Shown here one piece after another: positions 58,167 to 64,000 of a stretch of 64,000 nucleotides of DNA. The translations under genes and the position numbers were made by a program. Every line of letters starts with the position of its first letter. The stretch's first letter is position 1. This DNA comes from Thiohalomonas sp041685045 (GTDB taxonomy: Bacteria; Pseudomonadota; Gammaproteobacteria; Thiohalomonadales; Thiohalomonadaceae): the NCBI GenBank assembly GCA_041685045.1, contig JAWLGP010000011.1:74157-138156 (forward strand), read 5' to 3'. The notes beneath the pieces are model-generated. The model did no database searches and was not told where the DNA came from. It was given only the letters and a program-made list of their open reading frames with translations.

Positions 58167-59945
58167 GTGCTGAACAAGGACGCAGAGCAATACTTTTCGG
58201 CCATCGAAGCCCTCTCAGAGGCGGTGAATCGTCACGAGGCATTGCCGGATTTTCTGGTGACGGCGGTCAAGGTGGTGGAAAGCCGTATGCCGGTGACCCA
58301 GGCGGCGGTGATCGTCTCCAGCGGCAGCGGCGAGTGGCACATCGCCGCCACCGGTCAGGCGCTTTCCGGTGACCAGCAGAAATGGCTGAGAAGCCGCACC
58401 GGGCTGCTGGCCCTTGGCTCCCAGACAGCCGACGTATCCTTATTGAGTCAGTCGGGATCGCTATCGGAGAGCCGGCTGGTCGCCGGGAGTGATTCGCGTA
58501 GCGGGATCCTGAGCAGTCTGCCTTGCGGGGAGGCGGGACGTGGATTGCTGTTCCTCGCGTTCCGGAACGACCGGCTTTTTTCCGACTGTGATGTGCGCTT
58601 CATCCGTGCCGTTGCAAATCTGATTGGCGGCGCGATTTCCCATGCCGAGCGGATGGCCGACCCACTGATTGCGCTGGTGGAGCGCGCCAAGCTCGAGTGG
58701 GAGGCGACGGTGGATGCCCTGCCGCAGCTTATCTGCGTGCTGGACCGGCAGGGACGGGTTTTGCGGGGCAACCGTGCCCTGGAGGAGTGGGGCATTGGCC
58801 GTGTTGGCGAGTTGATTGGCCGAGAGGCGGGCTGTGTCCTGCACCCGCTCTGTCCGGATCGCCACTGCGACCGGCGGCAGGAGTATGACCGGTTTTGGAA
58901 AAGTGGGGGCTGCCACGCGGTCGAGTGGGAAACGGAATGCCCCGCGGTAGGGCGTGTCGTGCGGCTTGTTCTCCGGCGTCTGCCGAAGGGGGCCGGTGAT
59001 GAGCTGCGCGACTTTGCGGTGCTGACTGTGGAGGACATCACCCGGACGAAACACGCGTCGATTCGGGAGGACGAGCACCGGCGGGAGCTGGAAAGGCAGA
59101 TCGCCGAGCGTACCCGACAGTTACAGGAGAGCAACGGACGGCTGCAGGAGGAACTGCACAACCACCGGCGCGACAAGGTGGCCATTCTAAAGCTGGACAA
59201 TGAGCGGAGACAGCTCTCACAGCGCCTGCTGGAGTCACAAGAGACCGAACGGCAGCGGATCGCCCGTGAATTGCACGATGGCTTGGGGCAGACCCTTACG
59301 GCGGTCAAGCTGGGGCTGGAAAGCTGTTTGCTACGGCATGAACGGAATGGTGCTCTGGACACGGAGTTGCTGACCGACACGATGACACGCGTCAAAGGGG
59401 CCATCGAGGAGACGCGCCGGGTGGCGCTCGACTTGCGTCCGCCGATGCTGGATGACCTCGGGCTCATATCCACCCTAAAGTGGCTTTGTAACGACTACCG
59501 CCGCCTTTGCGGCCACCTGGAGGCGCAGTTCGAAGTCAGTGAGCATCTGGTTGACGACGACCTGCGGATCGCGATCTTTCGCATTTGCCAGGAGGCGTTG
59601 AACAACGTCGCCAAGCACGCGGTGGCCGCGGTGACCCGGGTCCGCCTTTACGTTGAGAATGAAAAGCTCTGGCTCCGCATCGATGATGATGGTGTGGGCT
59701 TGGGGCCGCGGCGCGAGGCCAGTGCCTCCGGGGGCTTCGGCCTGTCGAGCATGCGGCAGCGGGCGGAGCTGACCGGCGGTTCGCTGACGGTGGAGGGGCG
59801 CGAGCAGGGAGGTGTCACGGTCGCCGCCAGTTGGCCCTTGGCAACCGCTGCGCGCGGTGTTCTTCCACCACGGCCGCTGCCGCGCTTCGGCAAACTGCCA
59901 CTGACCCGCAGGATTTCGCCGCGTCAGACCGCCGGCGGGGAATAA
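58167..59945 (+). CDS. Cytoplasmic NarL-group sensor histidine kinase with Cys-rich PAS
   Basis: 592 aa if begun at GTG 58167 (AGGGGG upstream); an ATG at 58074 is possible. No membrane helix. Residues about 15-180 look GAF-like (MPVTQAAVIVSSGSG). A PAS domain (ATVDALPQLICVLDRQGRVLRGN) has five cysteines after it in GCVLHPLCPDRHCDRR, GGCHAVEWETEC. A coiled coil follows, then HisKA_3 (RIARELHDGLGQTLTAVKLG) and ATPase (DDDGVGLG). The cysteines could bind metal or sense redox state (inference). Its likely partner is the convergent regulator downstream. Confidence 0.85.
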   Translation: MLNKDAEQYFSAIEALSEAVNRHEALPDFLVTAVKVVESRMPVTQAAVIVSSGSGEWHIAATGQALSGDQQKWLRSRTGLLALGSQTADVSLLSQSGSLSESRLVAGSDSRSGILSSLPCGEAGRGLLFLAFRNDRLFSDCDVRFIRAVANLIGGAISHAERMADPLIALVERAKLEWEATVDALPQLICVLDRQGRVLRGNRALEEWGIGRVGELIGREAGCVLHPLCPDRHCDRRQEYDRFWKSGGCHAVEWETECPAVGRVVRLVLRRLPKGAGDELRDFAVLTVEDITRTKHASIREDEHRRELERQIAERTRQLQESNGRLQEELHNHRRDKVAILKLDNERRQLSQRLLESQETERQRIARELHDGLGQTLTAVKLGLESCLLRHERNGALDTELLTDTMTRVKGAIEETRRVALDLRPPMLDDLGLISTLKWLCNDYRRLCGHLEAQFEVSEHLVDDDLRIAIFRICQEALNNVAKHAVAAVTRVRLYVENEKLWLRIDDDGVGLGPRREASASGGFGLSSMRQRAELTGGSLTVEGREQGGVTVAASWPLATAARGVLPPRPLPRFGKLPLTRRISPRQTAGGE

Positions 59946-59948
59946 GCG

Positions 59949-60605
59949 CTACCGGGAGATCAGCCCGTTGCGGATCGCATAGGCGGTCAACTGGGAGGCG
60001 CTATGCAGGTCGAGCTTCCGCATCAGGTTGGAGCGGTGCTTTTCCACGGTCTTCTCGCTCAGCGACAGGTAGGATGCGATCTCCCGGTTGCGGGCACCTT
60101 CGGCAATCAGCTTGATCACTTCACGCTCACGATGGGTCAAAATTTCCCATGTGGTCGGCGACTTTGCCAGTTGCGAGCTGTCCAGATACTCGGAGACGAC
60201 GTTTTGGCAGATGGCGGGGCTGAGATAGGTCTTGCCCTTGAGCACGCTGCGGATGGCCACCAGCAGTTCCACATGGGTGTCGTCCTTCAGGACGTAGCCG
60301 TCGGCACCAGCGCGCAACGAAGCACGAATGTACTCCTCCGAGCGGTGAACCGTCAGGACGATGATGCGTACCTCGGGATAGCGTTTTTTGATGTCCTGAA
60401 TGGCCTCGGTGCCGTTCGTGCCCGGCATCGAGAGGTCCATCAAAAGCAGGTTGGGTTTGTGCTCCGGGACCATCAGCAGTGCTTCGCGCCCGTTGCCGGC
60501 TTCGCCGACCACCTCCAGGTCCGGTTCGGCTGCCAGCAGGGCACGCAGCCCTTCGCGCAAGATGGTGTGGTCCTCGACGAGGAGTATTCGTCCGATGGTC
60601 GCCAT
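59949..60605 (-). CDS. LuxR/NarL-type response regulator
   Basis: 218 aa from ATG 60605 with GGAAGG upstream. Receiver: ILLVEDHTILREGLRALLAAE, phospho-Asp in LLLMDLSMPGTNG, conserved Lys in YVLKDDTH. The HTH begins LTHREREVIKLIAEGARNREI and continues IASYLSLSEKTVEKHRSNL. It is convergent with the kinase gene, 3 bases between stops. Targets are unknown. Confidence 0.9.
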   Translation of the reverse strand: MATIGRILLVEDHTILREGLRALLAAEPDLEVVGEAGNGREALLMVPEHKPNLLLMDLSMPGTNGTEAIQDIKKRYPEVRIIVLTVHRSEEYIRASLRAGADGYVLKDDTHVELLVAIRSVLKGKTYLSPAICQNVVSEYLDSSQLAKSPTTWEILTHREREVIKLIAEGARNREIASYLSLSEKTVEKHRSNLMRKLDLHSASQLTAYAIRNGLISR

Positions 60606-60843
60606 GAACTCCTTCCCTGGGGGGCGCCTTGCGATCCGGCTTCCGTGCCGGTCTTTGGAATTGACGCCGCTGCCGTGAGCGGCAGCAAAGCAAAGCATAG
60701 ACCGGAGCTGTCGGTAGTGCACGGAAACACTGGTAACAATGTGGTTATGTCCCGGGCAGTACTTTGGGAATCAATCGGTGGACACCGCGGTCAAATCACG
60801 GTGTTCTCCCCCGTGTGAATCTGAGAAGGATAGTCTTCGGCCG
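60606..60843. promoter_or_regulatory. Divergent intergenic region upstream of gspC
   Basis: 238 bases between the response regulator and gspC. GAGCGGCAGC...GCTGCCGTGAGC stems occur near 60670. GAGAAGGATAG precedes gspC. It presumably contains both promoters, which I could not place. Confidence 0.35.
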
Positions 60844-61689
60844 ATGCTCCACCTTGCCAACCCGACGCCCGAGCAGCTGGCCCGCTTCGTCCATGGCGCT
60901 CTGATCGTGGCTCTGGGCGTATCCCTGGCGCAGTTGAGCTGGCGGCTGGTGCCGGAACCCGACTCCCTGATGCCGGTATCCGAGCAGACCCCACGGCCGA
61001 GTGCTGCCGCTGCACCCCGTAGCGGACTCGATCAGGTCGCCCAACTGCGCCTGTTTGGAACCATAACGGAAGCGGCCACGGCGAGAGCACCGGTCAACGT
61101 CCCGGAAACACGGCTGAATCTTACGCTGACGGGCGTCTTTGCGGCCGATGAGCCGCACGAAGGGGGGGCCATTGTCGCCGACGGGGGGGGCTTGGAAGCC
61201 TTCTATCTCACCGGGAGCCGCCTCCCTGGCGGCGCAGTGCTGAGCGAGATCTATACAGACAGGGTCTTGCTCGAACGCAACGGCAGTTACGAGACGCTGC
61301 GTCTGCCGAGCGATCCGGATACGGGCGTGGAGATCGGTCAGGTCGACCAGACCAGCGGCGCAGACGAAACGGTGCATCTGCCGGAGCTGGCCGAGTTTCG
61401 TGAGGCCGTTATCGCGAATCCGGCCAAGGCCTTCGACCTGGTAAGCCTGCAACCCGTGATGGCCGAGGGGAGACTGAAGGGCTATGAGGTCAGTCCCGGC
61501 AAGGAACAGTCCCTGTTCCGCCGCTCGGGACTGCGTGCGGGCGACGTGGTGACCGGTCTCAACGGTGTGTCACTGGAGCAGCCGGTCCAGCTCAATGAGG
61601 TGTTTCAGGAGTTGACTTCGGCCCGCCAGCTGCGGTTGACGGTGGAACGGGGCGGCGAAACGCACGACCTTACCGTAAGCCTCGACTAA
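60844..61689 (+). CDS. gspC: Type II secretion protein GspC
   Basis: 281 aa from ATG 60844. An inner-membrane helix (GALIVALGVSLAQLSWRLV) is followed by the homology region (QVAQLRLFGTITE, LTGVFAADEPHEGGAIVADG) and a C-terminal PDZ-like domain (SLFRRSGLRAGDVVTGLNGV). It links the inner-membrane platform to the GspD secretin. gspD follows after 118 bases. Confidence 0.9.
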   Translation: MLHLANPTPEQLARFVHGALIVALGVSLAQLSWRLVPEPDSLMPVSEQTPRPSAAAAPRSGLDQVAQLRLFGTITEAATARAPVNVPETRLNLTLTGVFAADEPHEGGAIVADGGGLEAFYLTGSRLPGGAVLSEIYTDRVLLERNGSYETLRLPSDPDTGVEIGQVDQTSGADETVHLPELAEFREAVIANPAKAFDLVSLQPVMAEGRLKGYEVSPGKEQSLFRRSGLRAGDVVTGLNGVSLEQPVQLNEVFQELTSARQLRLTVERGGETHDLTVSLD

Positions 61690-61807
61690 GGGTTTGTCGA
61701 TTTCCGATGCAGCGCTTCGGGGAACGGAAAACCACCAAGTACAAGGCACGCAGCATTTGCACTGCTAATCTCAGGGAAGGATAAAACAGTCAGAAAGACA
61801 AAAACGG

Positions 61808-63835
61808 ATGCTCTCCCGCCTGTACAAGAGTGCGGCACCGGCTTGGGTGGCGCGACAATGTCCATTGGTCAAGCGCACCGTGTTGGCGGCCTGCTGGCTG
61901 CTATTCGTCACGTTTTCCGCCGCGGCCGGTGCCCAGACCCTGACCCTGAATCTGAAAGAGGCCGACCTCAATTCGGTGATCGCCACGGTCGCGCAGATGA
62001 CCGGCCGCAACTTCATCGTCGACCCACGGGTCAAGGGTAGGGTAACGGTGATCTCGTCGGAGCCGATGAGCCCCGACGAGATCTACCAGGTCTTCCTTTC
62101 CGTCTTGAGCGTGCATGGCTTCGCCGCGGTGCCCACCGAAAACGCAATCAAAATCGTGCCGGAGGCGAACGCCAAACAGGATGCGATCCCGACCGTCAGT
62201 ATGTCGATGCCCGGCCGGGGAGATGCCTATGTCACCCGCGTCATTCCGGTGGAAAACGTCTCGGCGGCCCAACTGGTGCCTATCCTGAGACCACTATTGC
62301 CGCAGCAGGCGCATCTGGCCGCGTTGCCCAGTGCCAATGTCCTAATCGCCTCGGCCAGCGCCGCCAACATCCAGCGACTGGCGGACATCGTCCAGCGTGT
62401 CGACCTGTCGAGTGACGGCGAGGTGGAGGTGATACGCCTCCAGCACGCCTCGGCCTCCGAGGTGGTGCGGGTCCTGCAGACCTTGCAAGGTGCACCGGGG
62501 GGGCAGCAGGCGCCCGGCGATAGCCCCTCTCTGGTGGCTGATGAAAGAACCAACTCCGTCCTGATCAGTGGCCGGGCAAACCGCCTGCGGTTGCGCACCA
62601 TCATCAGCCATCTGGACACGCCGCTGGAGGGCGGTGGCAACACCGAGGTCATCTTCCTGCGCTATGCCGACGCCACCGAGTTGGCGGAGTTGCTGAGAGG
62701 GCTCGGCAGCGGGCTGACCGAGGGCCAAACAACACAGGGTGCACAGTCGCCGGAGATCACTATCCAGGCCCATGCAGCCACCAATGCTGTCGTTATCAAC
62801 GCGCCGCCCGATCTCCTGCGGGCGCTTCAGGCGGTGGTTCGCCGCCTCGACGTGCGCCGCGCCCAGGTCCTGGTGGAGGCGGTGGTCGCCGAGGTCTCCT
62901 CGCAGACGGCCAGCGAACTGGGTATCCAGTGGATCTACGACGGATCGCCCGAAGACGCCCCCGTTGGACTCATCAACTTCGGTGGTTTCGGTGCGGGGAT
63001 TGCCGGCGTTGCGGCGGCGGTGTCGGCAAATGCGTTGGCGGCGGCCCCCGATGGTCTGACCGCGGCGATCGGGGATACCGCCGGGAACGGCGGCACCCGC
63101 TTCGGCGCCCTGATCCGGGCACTGGCGGGCACCGGCGACACCAATATTCTCTCCACGCCGACACTGCTGACGCTGGACAACGAAGAGGCGGAGATCGTGG
63201 TCGGCCAAAACGTGCCGTTCGTCACCGGCTCCTATACCAGCCCCGGCGGCACCGGCTCCACGCCCACCAACCCGTTTCAGACCATCCAGCGTGAGGATGT
63301 GGGTTTGACCCTCACCGTAAAACCGCAGATCAACGAAGGCAATGCGGTCAAGCTGGAGATCGCCCAGGAGGTCTCCAGTGTTGCCGCCGCCACCACCGGC
63401 GCGGCGGACCTGATCACCGACAAGCGTTCGCTGCGGACCACGGTGCTGGTGGACGACGGCCAGGCGGTGGTGCTCGGGGGGCTGATCGACGACAACCTGC
63501 GGGAGAGCGTCCAGAAGGTGCCCGGCCTTGGGGACATCCCGGTGCTCGGCTGGTTGTTCAGCTATAAGCGGACCCAGAAAGAGAAGCGCAACCTGATGGT
63601 CTTCCTGCGGCCGGTGATCCTGCGCAACGCGGCGCAGGCCACGGCCGTGTCCGGCGAGAAATACAGCTATCTCCGGACCCGCCAGCTCGACGTGCGCCAG
63701 CGCGGTATCGCCCTGATGTCCGATACGGCCTCACCGTTGCTGCCCGAAATGGAGGAATTTCTGGAACTCCCCCCCAGTTTTGAAGTCTGGAAAGAGGGCC
63801 TTGACGAACGCGCAGGCGAAACGCTGCAAGAATGA
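61808..63835 (+). CDS. gspD: Type II secretion secretin GspD
   Basis: 675 aa. An extended N-terminus with signal helix (TVLAACWLLFVTFSAAAGA) precedes N0 (LNLKEADLNSVIATVAQMTGRNF), three N domains with the repeated VIPVENVSAAQLVPILRPLLP pattern, and the secretin core (VLVEAVVAEVSSQTASELGIQW, VGQNVPFVTGSYTS, DDGQAVVLGGLIDD, VPGLGDIPVLGWLF). It forms the outer-membrane channel of the T2SS. Its end overlaps gspE by 4 bases. Confidence 0.95.
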   Translation: MLSRLYKSAAPAWVARQCPLVKRTVLAACWLLFVTFSAAAGAQTLTLNLKEADLNSVIATVAQMTGRNFIVDPRVKGRVTVISSEPMSPDEIYQVFLSVLSVHGFAAVPTENAIKIVPEANAKQDAIPTVSMSMPGRGDAYVTRVIPVENVSAAQLVPILRPLLPQQAHLAALPSANVLIASASAANIQRLADIVQRVDLSSDGEVEVIRLQHASASEVVRVLQTLQGAPGGQQAPGDSPSLVADERTNSVLISGRANRLRLRTIISHLDTPLEGGGNTEVIFLRYADATELAELLRGLGSGLTEGQTTQGAQSPEITIQAHAATNAVVINAPPDLLRALQAVVRRLDVRRAQVLVEAVVAEVSSQTASELGIQWIYDGSPEDAPVGLINFGGFGAGIAGVAAAVSANALAAAPDGLTAAIGDTAGNGGTRFGALIRALAGTGDTNILSTPTLLTLDNEEAEIVVGQNVPFVTGSYTSPGGTGSTPTNPFQTIQREDVGLTLTVKPQINEGNAVKLEIAQEVSSVAAATTGAADLITDKRSLRTTVLVDDGQAVVLGGLIDDNLRESVQKVPGLGDIPVLGWLFSYKRTQKEKRNLMVFLRPVILRNAAQATAVSGEKYSYLRTRQLDVRQRGIALMSDTASPLLPEMEEFLELPPSFEVWKEGLDERAGETLQE

Positions 63836-64000
63836 CAATATCCGAGGATTCCCTGAACAGCATGGTGACACCGGCGGTGACCGATGCGCGCCCCGGCCGG
63901 CTGCCGTTCGCCTTTGCCAAGCGCTTCGGCGTGCTGGTCGCCGACGGCGAGGACGGCCGCGCACGGGTGCTGCACCGCCCCGGGATCGCGCTGCAGACCC
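63832..64000 (+). CDS. gspE: Type II secretion ATPase GspE, N-terminal fragment
   Basis: Begins at ATG overlapping the gspD stop (ATGA) and runs off the window after 56 codons. RLPFAFAKRFGVLV is typical of the GspE/PulE N1E domain. The order gspC-gspD-gspE supports the call; the nucleotide-binding part lies outside. Confidence 0.82.
   Translation, partial: MTISEDSLNSMVTPAVTDARPGRLPFAFAKRFGVLVADGEDGRARVLHRPGIALQT

Overview
The window is about 64 kb of high-GC, densely coding DNA from a chemolithotrophic sulfur-oxidising gammaproteobacterium. The main evidence is a complete reverse-type dsr cluster in the order dsrABEFHCMKLJOP, followed by dsrN and dsrR. Supporting evidence is a soxXAYZ cluster, siroheme synthase, ergothioneine genes and type II secretion genes of gammaproteobacterial style. 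I cannot name the species. No tRNA, rRNA, CRISPR array or insertion sequence was seen.

Layout. 1-4051 (minus strand): the N-terminus of a membrane sensor, then a five-gene unit (two small unknowns, an outer-membrane barrel, a PRTase/kinase-like protein, a HAD phosphatase). 4319-13562 (plus): a copper-acquisition island with two TonB-dependent receptors (the second OprC-like), a polyferredoxin membrane protein, a SafE/DsbD-like protein, ExbB-ExbD-TonB and a PCuAC chaperone. 13633-15812 (minus): a SIR2-like protein coupled to an EAL phosphodiesterase. 16364-17620 (minus): an orphan second dsrA. 17889-24201: ribosome hibernation factor, fluoride channel, serS, cysG, rhodanese, an S24-like protein and a small OMP. 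24222-26672 (minus): a NarX/NarL-like two-component pair. 26865-40801 (minus): the dsr cluster, with a TrpD-like gene inserted between dsrP and dsrN. 41321-43432 (plus, divergent from dsr): a 58-aa protein, a helical protein, an orphan Cas6/Cmx6-like protein and a cysteine-less DsrC paralogue. 43494-49746: pabB, egtB-egtD, a Crp/Fnr regulator, a plasmid-type primase domain and an HDAC-like deacetylase. 50011-52689: a Pat-type acyltransferase divergent from the deacetylase. 52822-57912: a TtrSR-like two-component system followed by soxXAYZ. 58167-60605: a cytoplasmic kinase and a convergent response regulator. 60844-64000: gspC, gspD and the start of gspE.

Working together: SoxYZ/XA would start thiosulfate oxidation. 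No soxB or soxCD lies in the window, and the sulfane sulfur would feed the cytoplasmic Dsr route (DsrEFH, DsrC, DsrAB, DsrMKJOP, DsrL). CysG makes siroheme and DsrN is expected to amidate it for DsrAB. Three two-component systems flank the sulfur genes.

Most unusual are the orphan dsrA, the Cas6-like/RspA-like block facing the dsr operon, a 24-codon gene inside the PRTase/kinase/HAD operon, the SIR2-EAL pair, and a set of inverted oligomer repeats scattered through intergenic DNA, including inside the dsr cluster.
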